Part shown: one piece after another, positions 36,684 to 48,900 of the stretch | Position numbering within the stretch: position 1 is the stretch's first letter | How the letters are laid out: each line of letters begins with the position of its first letter | Assembly (NCBI GenBank): GCA_905331475.1 | Contig: CAJNYU010004453.1 | Span: 32,470-96,469, forward strand | Direction of reading: 5' to 3' | Length of the DNA: 64,000 nucleotides | Source: Rotaria socialis | Lineage: Eukaryota > Rotifera > Eurotatoria > Philodinida > Philodinidae | Translations under genes and position numbers: made by a program | The notes under the pieces: model-generated | What the model saw: only the letters and a program-made list of their open reading frames with translations | What the model was told of the DNA's origin: nothing | Database searches by the model: none

Positions 36684-38946
36684 CTAGATGTACGTGATTA
36701 CTCATAAAACATTTGAGATGAATAATAATTTTTTTTTGTTCATTAGAATTAGTTTGATTTTTGTGATATATTTTTGTTCAATAAATTTTAAAAGAAGGAG
36801 TCTTTCAACAAGATATAGTTTTCATTTTATTACATGATAATTATTAAACTTGTATTTTAATTAGTATTACTGATTTTTAGACAAAAAAATAATTTTCAAC
36901 AATCCAGATACACAAATCGAACAAATAAAACCGAGAAAAACATTAATTTTTTCTAAATCGATGTAGAAAGGTCATAATGGTAGATATTTCTAATACTGTG
37001 TTTAATTCGGATTTGGTTTTGATTATAATAATCAACTTTGATGAAAGAAAAATTATTTAAATGAATTCGATCGTGAAAATAACGAAAAGAAAGATAATCT
37101 TTCCATATATGACTATTTGCTTGGAATGGCAATAAGAATAATACGGTTACAACTTTCGCAAGCTCGCTTTTCAATAGTAGACTTTGTTCAATGTATATCA
37201 TCATTGATAAATTATCAAGGGTAGAATATGCAGAAGAAAATGATTGTATTGTAATCAAATGCTAAGTAGATTGATGCCAGCCCAAAATTAAAAAAAGAGA
37301 AAACTGTAGTAGTTACTATAATTAGTACTATTTTTGTATGGATTCGTTTAGTAATCGTAACAGCGTAGATCTCACAGCTACATAGTGATGAATCGTGATA
37401 TGTATCATTATCGAAGACATAAAATTACAAATTTATGATTATAACTAATCATATCAATCAGTAATCGAAATATGGAAGTATGATCTGATGACTGTTTGAA
37501 ATAGTAAGCATAAACAATTGAATGTCTTGTGCTTCTAAGATTACTATAAAGCATCAAGTGTATCCAAATGTCATAATCTTTCGATAATAAATATGAATAA
37601 TGGGATGGTAACGTTAAAATAGATAAAAGTATTTGTAGACGTTTTGATACAAAATAAATGTGGAAACGTCGGATTTCATCCGAGAGTTGTGTGTACTGCA
37701 AAAAGTGCATGGGACATATGAGTCATTCTAGAATGTTTGAACACCAAAATTATCATGAGAAACTAGGTAATTTGATTTCTGGATGCAGTTTTTTGTGTAT
37801 TTTGAGACGTTTTTCAGGCGATGTTTCGTTAGAAGGCTATGATTTAGTTCAAAACTAATATCGGATTTAGAATCAGCGTTAAAAACTGAGTCGATTTATA
37901 TATGTTGTGGATAATTCTGAGAAAAAAAGGTTTTTTGAAAAATCCCTGTACTCCCCCTCAGGGATGGTCTGATCAAAAATGACAATTTTTTCGATAACTC
38001 AGCCATTTCTTGATGGATCCTTCTCATCTTCGAACTCGACCTAAATATTGATGAGACAATTCTGTACACAGAATTTCAGCTCAATCGAATGTAATTGTGA
38101 AGGGTTATCGAATAAACGGCCGGACACACTGACCGATTCTATAGCGTACTCTTTCTTTTTTGAGTACACAAAAAGACTCGAGTTTGAATACAAAGAGAGA
38201 AAAGTGACTAAAGTAAAAGAGATTTTTCAACTTTATATATATATATCCCAATTAGGACTGACATTCATGAGCGCATGCGATGTGTCGGTGACTACTCGAT
38301 GAACAAATGATTGTTTCTTTTTTGTTTCGGCAAGTTTGAAATGTGCGTGTCACGTTAGATGAAACACAGTACACCTTATTTATACTTATTCAGTCTCAAC
38401 AATAACTTTTGACCGACTGTTATTTTTTGAAGGACAACTAGATACACTGAATGAATTATATGAACTTTCGAAATATTCAGCAAAGTATTTGATACCTGTG
38501 CAAAAGCTGATAAAACAGTGGTTTTAAGTTCAATAATTCGAACTAGAGTATTCGATTATGCCATAAGTCCATTCAAGTTTATATAAGTCGTTCTTGTGTC
38601 GAATTACTATACAAATAATTAATCTTAAATGAATCACAATCCTACGGGCAAGCATAAACCGATTGTATAACATGAAGTTTCCTTTTTGATATAAATTTCG
38701 GACTCAATATTCACGATACAGTACATAATGGGTTCTTCCCAAGTTATATGTAAATGGTCGATGTTGGGAAAGAAACAAGCGGTGTTTTTTCCAACCTCAC
38801 CTAAATTTGTTTTCGTCCTCTTCTCTCTTTCTCTCGGCGTACACCTTTAAAAACCTAATGTTTTGTCATTCTCTTCCTACCAGTTACATTGAAATAAATC
38901 CTGTATGCACTGAAAAATTTTCTACTTGAAAAAAAACCAAAACTCA
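36684..38946. other. Gene-poor region upstream of the ADP-ribosyltransferase
   Basis: The frames at 36953-37258 and 37408-37710 (minus) look like AT-rich chance. A plus-strand frame at 37658 reads 'CVYCKKCMGHMSHSRMFEHQNYH', with Cys/His spacing that loosely recalls a C2H2 finger and a donor-like G|GTAATT after it, so an isolated exon is possible. A TA microsatellite lies at about 38236-38247. Confidence 0.35.
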
Positions 38947-41900
38947 ATGGCATGTTTTGAGCCTGTTGTTGTGGCTTTTGGTTCGAGCAAAACTATTTCT
39001 ACACTTAGTTTGCGACTTCCAGTTTCTTTTTCATTGACTACTAATGAAGAATCGCTTGAAGAGCTCATTACCATTGACCCACCACTGTCGAGTAATAATT
39101 TAAAGCGATATTTTGTAATACTTCTCGAACCAATAAGCAACGATGTTCTTGAACGTCTACAAATTAATCATCGTGTACAAGCTGTGTATAGTCGAGACAA
39201 CTTAACATGTGAATCAACGCATAAAAAAAGGCCGCAAATTATGAATAAACAGTTACAACAGTTTACACTCGATTTAACAGCAGATATCGTGCAATTTTTT
39301 AAAATTGAGAGTGAAAAACAAACAAAATTAGAACGATTACATTTAGTCAGAGTATACTATCGTCAAGCACGATTGCTAAAAGAATGGGCTATGTCGTTTG
39401 CTAAAGTATGTCAGCACTATTTCGTGTTTTTCTCGGCAAACTTAATTTTTTCTTCAGGCGGAACCATGCCATATTTTACTCATTCCATTGAATAGTAGTC
39501 GAGAAAATTTGATCAATGCTGAAGAACGACTACAAAAAATATGTAAGCATCAATTATAGATTACTAGCGAGAACTCGTGCATACTGCACGGCTGTTTTCT
39601 TCTTTAAGGTTTGACCCGGCAGTGGTGAACTGCATCTGGTTTTTTTCGGGCCTTGAGTAAACAATAAATAACAACTTTACATCAAGCACAAACTCTTTTT
39701 CGAGATGTGAATTCGATAGTGCAATTTTTTAGCTGTAGACTGACGCATTTGGATTTGAAAAACTTTTAATTCCTTCAGTTCTACGCAGAAAACGATCACA
39801 AAATAAAACGGAATCGAATTTAGATAGGACTTCGATTTTTTTCGTATATTTTCCTTCTCCAATTTCATGGATTGACTATTATTCCCGAGTGCAAACTGAA
39901 GAAGGTCTCTATCGAACCCACATTTCAAAAAAAAGTTTGATATTGGTTTAAAGTTTTTATTCACTGTTTAGTAAACAGTGCTTACTGCAAGCCCGAAAAG
40001 ATCCCGATGCAGTTCACTACCCGGCAGAGAAACGCACAGACACTGAACATTATATATATAGATATGAAAATGAATAGTTTTGTTTGAGATTATATCTTCT
40101 TTATGAAAATTTTATGCTTAAAATTATTCGATTCTCCCTGCTAGACGTATAGTTTCCGTGTTTTCATCTCAGCAACGCAAGTTAGAAAAGCAACTTAAGA
40201 TAATTTTCATTCAAAAATCTACACTTCGTAGTATGATGAAAAAGTTTTAGTGAATAATCTAAAAGTTCATAGATTCTAGTTCATTGTCTGAGACATATAG
40301 ATAAGCAGTTTTATGAATTCTATTTGTAATCTACAGGTAACCAATTAAATTATTCTTCTGTAATAATTCGGACACTCGATAAATATATTCCTTCGACGGA
40401 TGAACAACGTTCATGTCTGCTTCCCTATTCTGAAGCTCTATTCAATCATGAAGATCCAAAGTATATCTGCGAATTACTTAAACGATTATCCCCGTTACGA
40501 TTATATTTATACGGCAATGAAGAATTCATCTCAAGTGGATGGAGCAGTCTGATGATAAGTCGTGAAACTCATGTCATGGAAGATGAAGATAGTTGGTGTG
40601 CATTCATCGAAAATGAATATATTGATGATGAAATCAAATGGAATATCGGACCTAAATTTGGATGCAACTGGCAAGTTAAACGTATAGCTCCGGTGAATTT
40701 AACTGGTCTAGATAAAAATCTTCGATTTCAATCCGCTCTGCGTCGAGCTTCTAAAACATTAAGCCATCGCGAAAATGAAATAACAGCAGAAATATTTGAT
40801 TGGTATGATAGATGTATTCATGAGGGATATTTTTCATTAGAGGTAAAACAAACTCTCTTTGATATTTGTTTATTCTATAAGATTTGCTTTTGAAATAGCC
40901 TGAAACACCGTCAAAATTAGTTGATAAAATCGACCAAAAGAAAATATCCGGCAATATAGCTCTCTCTAAATGTTGCATTCAAAATCCATCATCCTTTAGA
41001 TATCATCAAATTTCAAAGCCTAGAGGAATGTCATTTATTTGGCTTGATGATATTTTAAATTCAGTAGACAGTAGTCTCTATGAAATAATTAAACCATGCC
41101 AGTGGTGCTTCTTCAGAGATATATCAGAATGTTTCCAATACATTGAACATCAATTGCGTCAACAAAATGAAATCTTTCTAGTTGTGTCAGGCACTCTCGG
41201 TTATGAATTATTTCTGGCATCTTTTGGTTTCATGTCAGCGATTCGATTCGTCTATGTTTATTGCTCTCAAATTGGTATTCATGGGAATTGGACAAAATTC
41301 TATCATCAGATAAAAGGAGTTTTTAACGATTCTTCGGCATTAGAAGAAAAATTAAAACAAAACATACAATTAGTACGTCAATGCGATGACAAAAATAGCA
41401 ACGATGTTCAATTGCAACCTAAAATAACTGTGAGTAAAGAAAATAGAATGTTTTGTAACTTACAATATGCTCAATGATTGCAAACAAAGCAGTTAATATT
41501 CGTTTTTGAAGTCGTTAATCATCACAATATGAAATATTGACAAAGATGCATTCATTTCTTTTCTTTCTTTAATCATAAATAACAAGTTGATGATTAGGAC
41601 ACAGGTGAATGACGGAGTCAATTTATGCATAACAATCTATTTTTGCAAGTAAAGATAAACGCTCGGCATAGTAATTTTTATAATTACCATGTTATTTTTG
41701 TTTCATTAAAAATCCACTATAGAAGTTTTTCTTTTCGCAAGGCAAACACTAATCAGTAATATTGAAACATATTTTTATAACGAAAATTTGCATCAGATCA
41801 TGTCTATGTAGTGAATATTCATCATAACGCAATAAACATGTATTTTTTTAGAATCACATTCAAATTGAGTTTAGCTATTAAAACAAATACAAATTGGCTT

Positions 41901-43177
41901 TTAACATTTTAATATATCATCGATTCGTATTTATTCTTTATCGATCACAGTGTATGTTTTTGTATATAGTAATAAGGTAAAAAAAAAGAAACATAGAGTG
42001 ATGATCAATCGGAGTGAATACACAATCCAGTAAACGTATCTATGTCGAATGAAGATGTCTATAGTTTACACTACTACTATGAATGTGCGTTGTTTTATAG
42101 TGTTTTCTATTCATTACTAAATATCAAAAGAGAATTTATTCGTAAAAAAGAATCGTTGAAATTTTATTCATAGTGACATAGAGCACCTACGTACGATTAA
42201 GCAATAGATAAAGTAAGTCAAAAAGAATACTTTGACCGTAAAAGCTTCTAGACTGTGACCAATGATTTATGTCACTATATTTGTAGATTCGAATCGTTTC
42301 AAATTTTTATTAGTCAGAATAATATACCATAGATATACATCACGTTCTTATTTGTGATTTATAATATCGTGCTTAACTTTAGACTTGTCATGAAGAATTT
42401 TATGATCAAACATTGTTTTCCATACCTATTACGGTCTACAATCAAGAGCAAGCTGATATATTCATCGCTCATCAACGTACCATAGACACTCTTCTTTGTT
42501 TACCACACACAGATGAATCGCGCTATGAAATGATTGCAGAATTTCGCCGCCTAAATCAAGACAATGAAGCAGCTCTTGTTTACATAGATATGTTCGAGCA
42601 AACTTATAATGCTCATACTGCTATCCAATGGTATTCGCGTGATTCATTTCTATTTCGTATAATTAGTAAAGCACTTCGATCAAGTGATGCTGAAATGATG
42701 TTTAAAATGCGATATTTTCTTGTTGACCTTTATTTACAACTTGACGGCCTAGAAAAACAAGTGCATACATTTGATGTCTCACCTTTCAAAGAAAAACTTT
42801 ATCGCGGTCAATTGATGTCAAAAACTGAATTCGACTGTTTTAAAAAACGTACAGGCGATATAATATCAATCAATACATTTTTATCTACAACCACATCATT
42901 ACAAATAGCACTTGCATTTATCGCTGTATCATCAGACACCGATGATTTTGTTCAAGTCTTATTTTGTATCGAAACAGATCCATCGGTTCAGCATAAACGA
43001 CCGTATGCGAACATTTCGAATTATTCAATGTTTAGTGATGAAGATGAAGTTTTATTTGCTATGGGAAGTTTATTTCGTCTTCAATATATTGAGAAATTAG
43101 ACAAAACGAATAATATAACAGTCATACATTTGCAATTAATTGATCAGAAAGACATTGACTACAATTTTATATCTTAA
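38947..43177 (+). CDS. Large R-S-ExE mono-ADP-ribosyltransferase with N-terminal receiver-like modules
   Basis: Five exons, all GT-AG and in phase: 38947-39405, 39458-39542, 40337-40842, 40899-41429 and 42383-43177, giving 791 residues. The last ~260 residues are an arginine-type ART fold: the catalytic Arg in 'LYRGQLMSKTEF' (about residue 668), the 'FLSTTTS' strand motif (about 695) and the ExE motif in 'FSDEDEVLFAMG' (E747, E749). Such enzymes transfer ADP-ribose from NAD to protein side chains. Upstream, residues about 375-490 form a compact alpha/beta module ('FIWLDDILNSVDSSLYEII', 'EIFLVVSGTLGYELFLASFG', 'RFVYVYCSQIGIHGNWTKFY'). It resembles a receiver-type fold and the N-terminal modules I recall from bdelloid ART proteins. 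The first exon looks like a more diverged version ('RYFVILLEPISNDVLERL', 'VQAVYSRD'). No signal peptide, so probably intracellular. Introns 2 (794 nt) and 4 (953 nt) are unusually long; intron 2 holds an inverted-repeat element. Confidence 0.85.
39615..40027. mobile_element. Inverted-repeat element inside intron 2 of the ADP-ribosyltransferase
   Basis: CCCGGCAGTGGTGAACTGCATC (39615) is mirrored by GATGCAGTTCACTACCCGGCAG (ending 40027); the inner arms TTTTTTCGGGCCTTGAGTAA and CTTACTGCAAGCCCGAAAAGA also pair. Noncoding. It accounts for about half of an intron that is otherwise ten times longer than the genome norm. Confidence 0.6.
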
Positions 43178-43480
43178 TTAAAATTAAAAAAAGTTGACTT
43201 TTTTCTTATTAATTTAATGAAATTTGCTTTTGTAAATGAAAAACATGAGTGAAATACCTTTAGCATTCTTTTTTTTCTTCTTATCCATTGACACGAGAAC
43301 ATAATGTTTCTTTTCCGATTCTCGAAACAAATACAATAAAAAAACGAATATTCGCTTCTCATAAGCACATGTAGAGTGTCATTTACCTATGCATCGTATG
43401 ATAATTATACGGTACGAAACAAGAAAATCAAAACAAAAAAATATATTATTTTAGTCAGTACTTTTTATTGATCGATAATA

Positions 43481-43978
43481 ATGAAACTTCTATTGCCATC
43501 ACAGAGGATTCCAACTTTTTTAGGATCAACTGGAATTTCTTATAATCGTAATTATCCATTATGCCAATTAGCAGATGTTCTATTTCCATTATTTGGTAAA
43601 TATTATACATATGCTAGTTTATATGAAACGATTGCTAGTGCTAATCATATTTGGTGCGCATATGAAAATGGTAAATGTATTGGATGTGCGTTGATTACTG
43701 ATGTGGGATCCAATCGTGGACTTTACATTATGCTATTTGGAATAACACAATCAGCACAAGGTCGTGGAATTGGTAAACGCTTATTAGAAAGCATTATAAT
43801 ATGGTCTAGTAGTCATAAATATAGATTTATATATTTGCATACGGAATACGATAATAAAAAAGCTATTGGAATGTATCAAAAAGCAGGTTTCAGGAAACAA
43901 TTTTATCAGCCCGGTTATATGGACGAATTGCCACAATTTGGCTCTGACGTTCTTCCGATGGTATTATTCTTAGCTTGA
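43481..43978 (+). CDS. GNAT-family N-acetyltransferase
   Basis: A single-exon 165-residue protein. The acetyl-CoA pyrophosphate loop is seen as 'QSAQGRGIGKRLLE' (residues 90-103, the Q/R-x-x-G-x-G/A motif A), preceded by the beta-strand 'GLYIMLFGI' and followed by 'IYLHTEYDNKKAIGMYQKAGF', the motif B region in which N-x-x-A-x-x-x-Y-x-x-x-G-F is standard for GNATs. N-terminal residues 45-80 hold the usual 'WCAYENGKCIGCALIT' strand pair. The family transfers acetyl groups to amines of small molecules or proteins; the substrate cannot be told. Lack of introns is compatible with its small size or with acquisition from bacteria or fungi. It lies 303 bp after the ADP-ribosyltransferase on the same strand. 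Confidence 0.82.
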   Translation: MKLLLPSQRIPTFLGSTGISYNRNYPLCQLADVLFPLFGKYYTYASLYETIASANHIWCAYENGKCIGCALITDVGSNRGLYIMLFGITQSAQGRGIGKRLLESIIIWSSSHKYRFIYLHTEYDNKKAIGMYQKAGFRKQFYQPGYMDELPQFGSDVLPMVLFLA

Positions 43979-45033
43979 AAGAAGAGTAGGTTTATGTTGA
44001 TGAATTAGGATTGATTTTATCTTTTGATTGAAATAAAAATACATCATTTTTTCTCAAAATATAGATTGTGTCATATAATAAACGTTAGTGGCTGATTTTT
44101 GGCAATCTATAAAATTATGTTGAGACTGATCAAAAGTATCCCTAAATATGATTACTATAGAATCGAATGATTGGAATCAATGAGTTGTAATAATCGAAAT
44201 TGAAATTAAAAATGACATTTTTTTCATAGGATTTTCTTGATTTATGCAATAGTGAAATGTTAACAGCTATCGAAGTCACTTTAAAATATTACATTCTATC
44301 AGAAGAGTATTTTATGAAAAATTTCATTAAATGTCTACGGATTGTTTTTTTTTATTCCTGTTAAATTATGGTGAAATAATAATATTATCGTACTAAAAAT
44401 ATTCAGTAGACTAGGCATAGTTATTTATATGTATAAAGTTGCATGATCTATTGAAGATATAATTCGATGTCTCTAATAAAGCAAAGTTTCCTGATTGTTC
44501 TACGTTTTAAAACGTATCCGTCAATTGACGATTACCTTGATTTTTGTCATACATCACATATAGAATTTGATCTATTGACAAGGGGGAAAAGCGGATTTCT
44601 GTATTTCCATCTATTTCGAAATACTTTCTGTGTATTTCTATGTATTTCTATGTATACTTTTTCTGGTTGCGTAGTTTCAATTTTAAGCGTTTGCTTTGGG
44701 ATTTTACTTTCCATCCTGCCCTGAAATAAAAGAATACGGTAGACTTTGGTTTTTTTTAAACAAAGTCATATATAGTGAAAATAAAGTATCATTATATTGA
44801 GCATAGTACAATATGTATATCCTTTTTTTCTAAACAAATTCTATATCGGGAGAAACAGATTCTCTATACAGTCTCTTAAATCAAAATATAAAGTGGCGTA
44901 TGATTGTATTCAATCAAAAATGATTGATTTCATTCTATCAAGATTGTCTTGTTTTACAATACAATAGAGTGGCATCGACAAAAGCGATACAAGAATTCAG
45001 TTGACGCAATTTATTGTTTGGTTGATCTCATTA
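43979..45033. other. Spacer with a truncated CAAGGGGG-type repeat
   Basis: AT-rich. It contains the element fragment at 44579-44655 (separate entry). The 38 codons before it (from ATG 44467) are open and then run into the repeat; no family was recognised. Confidence 0.35.
44579..44655. mobile_element. CAAGGGGGAAAAGCG-type MITE, one arm only
   Basis: CAAGGGGGAAAAGCGGATTT and about 60 further bases match the right-hand arm of the complete element at 53888-53998, read in reverse. The second arm is missing or too diverged to see. Confidence 0.65.
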
Positions 45034-45184
45034 TCCCAGGACGATGTTTTCGGCCTCCCGAAATGAGCGGATTTAATTGGAACCGACCAGGAACATGCAG
45101 GAAACGCACCGAAACGTGCAGGAAAACGCCTGATATCACCGGACCCTCGAAGCAGTATTCCGGGCCGGTTGCTTGGACCTGGGA
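45034..45184. mobile_element. Small TA-flanked inverted-repeat element
   Basis: The ends TCCCAGGACGA and TCCAAGC-GGACCTGGGA form short terminal inverted repeats (TCCCAGG...CCTGGGA) flanked by TA on both sides (45032-45033, 45185-45186). 151 bp, GC-rich relative to its setting. The terminal CCCAGGACGA is the same as in the larger CCCAGG repeats, which links the two. Confidence 0.6.
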
Positions 45185-45423
45185 TACTATTAGCCATGGA
45201 ATAAGCTGCTAGCTATATAATCTTATATGTGATAGAAGTGAAATATGGCGCCATCTTTCGCGTAAACTTCGCTTAAAAAATAGATTAAAAGAAAATCGAT
45301 TTTTATTAATTTATATTGTCATTCTTTTATACTAGAACATTTTAAACGTCCCACTTTCATTGGTGCATTTCAACATCGATTACGTTTCCCTCCCTGCTTT
45401 CACTCACCAATTCACGTCCCAGT

Positions 45424-45766
45424 CCCAGGCGAATGCATTCGACCGGATCTTATAAAATCCGACAAGCCGACAAAGACCCATGAGATTCCGGGTTGAGGAA
45501 CTACTAACGGATCCCTAGTGTTGGAATCCGGTGAACATCCGACCAAATCCAACAACCGAATTCGATAGGAATTTTAGAAGTCGGATTCCAACGAGATCCT
45601 AAAGAAACCTATCGGGTTTTCACTGGTTCCCGCAAGAATCGATCGGATTCCAACACTAGGGATCCGTGAATGGGTCCGCAACCCGAATTTGCTTAGAATC
45701 CTGCAGGAACCGATCGAAATTCAATCGAGTCCGGTTGGATCCAGGTATCGGATTGTTCGTCCTGGG
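45424..45766. repeat. Dispersed CCCAGG-type repeat, copy D (most complete)
   Basis: Starts CCCAGGCGAATGCATTCGA and ends ATTGTTCGTCCTGGG, short terminal inverted repeats. Inside is a perfect 24-bp inverted repeat: the arm beginning ACGGATCCCTAGTGTTGGAA near 45518 pairs with the arm ending TTCCAACACTAGGGATCCGT near 45668. The left third matches copy B and the rest matches copy C. It lies 140 bp upstream of the DDX10 start codon and may overlap its promoter. Confidence 0.72.
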
Positions 45767-45906
45767 GTACCAATCGATCGATAATCGAGTCGGACTCTTT
45801 CGCAATGGCTATTATCTTATAAGTATTTGTTTTTGTTAATAGATATTTTTGCTTGATATTCTTCAACTCTTTGTAAATGTTTTATTATGTTTTTCATTGT
45901 TTTCAG

Positions 45907-48900
45907 ATGCATCCAAATCAGAAAATTAAAATAAAAAATTATTCAGTACGCATTCCACAATGGAAAAAAAATGATAAAGAAATTCAACAATTGACAAAGC
46001 AATATGATCAAGTATGAACTATAGATTATTTGGAAAATTTCAATTGTTTATAACTATTTATTTAGATTGATCCTGGATCAATTGCAACTTTTAAAGATTT
46101 TCCATTGACTCAAAAAACTCTTGATGGTAAAAATTGATTCTTTTTTAATCTTTGTTATTCATTCGAGTTTGTTTCAGGTTTAGCTGAAGCTGATTTTATC
46201 AATCCAACTGACATTCAACGTGAAGCTATTGGAGTTGTATTACAAGGTCATGACATTCTTGGAGCAGCAATGACCGGTTCAGGAAAAACTCTCTCATTTC
46301 TTATTCCAGTACGTCATTGTCTTTTTTTGTAATAGGATTTATTTAGAACGTTAAATTAATTATTATAAGACAGGTTACATTTAAGTGTATGTTAATTCAA
46401 AACAAACAATTCTTCGTTTCACTGATTGAATAAGGGATAAATCCATATTGAGAAGTGATCTCTCTAACAATCCAAAAGCTTTTAAATATAATCGCAAATC
46501 AAAATCCAAAAATTATTTTAGGAACAATAGCATTGTGCAGGAACTCAGAGTATCTGGTAGGCACAGTCAGTAGAAATCCGTGTATTAATGGTAGCTGAAA
46601 CTGTGATTTGGTTCAAACCGCCAGACTATTGTATCAAATATTTTATTTTACTAGAGTTTGAATCATTACTCCTGAAACATCAAAGATTGAATATTCGGAC
46701 TAGTGCGTGAACTTGCTTAAGATGATTTGTGGGGGACATTCATTGATTGCACGTTGTGTTAGGTTACAAATTTGGGTCAGCAGAGACCGCTTAAACATAG
46801 TCTCTAAGACTATCATTTCCGTTTCGCATATCTAGATGAGTAATTGAGGGCATTATATGAAGACATGTACCAGAAAAATCGATAAAATAAAATTTTACTT
46901 CATCGTTTACATTTTAATCTGATAGGAATTGTACTAAGACCTGCATGATAGGATAATAATTATTAATAAATTATAATATAGGTTCTTGAATGTCTTTGTC
47001 GAGCTCGATGGACGATCAATGATGGTCTTGGCATTTTAATAATATCACCTACTCGTGAACTTGCATATCAAACATTTGAAGTCTTAAAAAAGATCGGTCA
47101 ATTTCATGATTTTTCAGCTGGATTGATTATTGGTGGACGAGGAGGCATTTTTTATTCCATTCTTCATAAATATTCTTTTGAATATCATTTTATTTAAAAG
47201 GACTTAAAAGGTGAACAAGAGCGTATTAGTCGTACAAATATAATTGTTTGTACACCTGGTCGATTGCTACAACATTTTGATGAAACATGGAATTTTTCAT
47301 GTGAAAATTTAAAAATGCTTAGTAAAAACTCATCATTCTTATTGGTGTTAAAAAAACATTTTTCTTTCAAATAGTTATTGATGAAGCTGATCGTACATTA
47401 GATATGGGTTTTGCTGAAACCATGAAATCTATTGTATCTAATTTACCCAAAGAACGACAAACAATGTTATTTTCTGCTACACCAACAAAGTAAATAAACA
47501 GCACAACTTTTTTTTATTCGACATAGCTATTTATTTCCATTCATTTTATAGATCAATACGTGAATTAGCTTTAGTAAGCTTAGAAAAACCGGTTTATATA
47601 TCTGTTCATGAAAAAGCAAATACAAGTACACCAATAAATCTAACACAAGTAAAACTAAACTATATCAAATATAAAGAATAATCTCATAATTTTTGTTCAG
47701 AGTTATATCGTTTGTGAAGTACCACAAAAAGTTGGTCTATTATGGTCATTTATTAAAAATCATCTGAAATCGAAAATGATTGTTTTCATTCAAAGTTGTA
47801 AACAGGTACAGTTCATTTTCTAAGTTATATCATGCAAAAATAGTAATATAAGGATGGATATGAGACTACTATCTTTTTTCGAATATCAGGAGTTTAATTC
47901 GTAAGTTTTATGATTGCGATTAATACTAATAAAAATATCTTTAACCTTCGAATTGAGATGTATATACTACGTGTATATTGAATTATTGTAAATACCTCGA
48001 AAATCCAACTGTATTACAACATGATCCATTTATTTTTACTCTTTTTTTTCAGTTTGTTGTATTTCTACGAAACAGCGGAAGTATTTAAGGTCTATATGAT
48101 TTAGTACAGCATTGATTACTCTATCTAACTGTGTAGTTCTCCATTGGTTTATTTTGTACCTGAATAAGAAAGGGAGTCAATTTCGAGCAGCACACAAAAA
48201 GCTTTTTTTCTTTGAAATTTGTACATTTTTCTCAAATACTGCGAGTGATTATGATGTATTGAACAAAGAAACATTTGTAACTTGATATAGCTCGATAGAT
48301 AATTCATTTTTCTATAAAATTTTTTACTTTTTGCCCACTTTATTCCTTAGTTTAACTAAAAATTAAGTGAACGTCTGTTCAACCTTAAATCAATGATTCT
48401 TGTCGAGTAAATTAAAGTCGTCTAATCATTAATCTTTCCAATTAATATATGGTTGAATCAAGCAGCATTTACTGTATTGATTCATCTATTTTTAATCTGT
48501 TTTAGTCATAAGGTTTTATGGATAAATTTGAGATCGTGCCAATAGTATCAAAAATCTAGTATTGCAAATGTATCTACAATTTCAACAGTAAAGTTTTATT
48601 CCCTTCTCAAGTTTAAAACAGTTTCATTCAATACTTCGTACAACCTTAAGTTAAGTGGATATCTTTCATCTTAGAAATTTTCTACAACAAATGGATTTGA
48701 TCTGAGTGAAATATACGCATGCAACATTTGTATTTAACTATTTTTAGAAAATGTCTGCTTTTCTTATTAAAATGCAAAATAAGTCAATTGAGAACTACAC
48801 ATTTATATAAAGTAATCAATGCTCTACTAAATCATATAGGCCTTAAATACTTTCGCTGTTTCGTCGAAATACAGCAAACTGAAAAGCATGAGCTAATCAT

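Noticed and set aside
36953-37710. Two ~100-codon minus-strand frames
   Set aside because: AT-rich composition typical of chance, with no motif, signal peptide or splice support.
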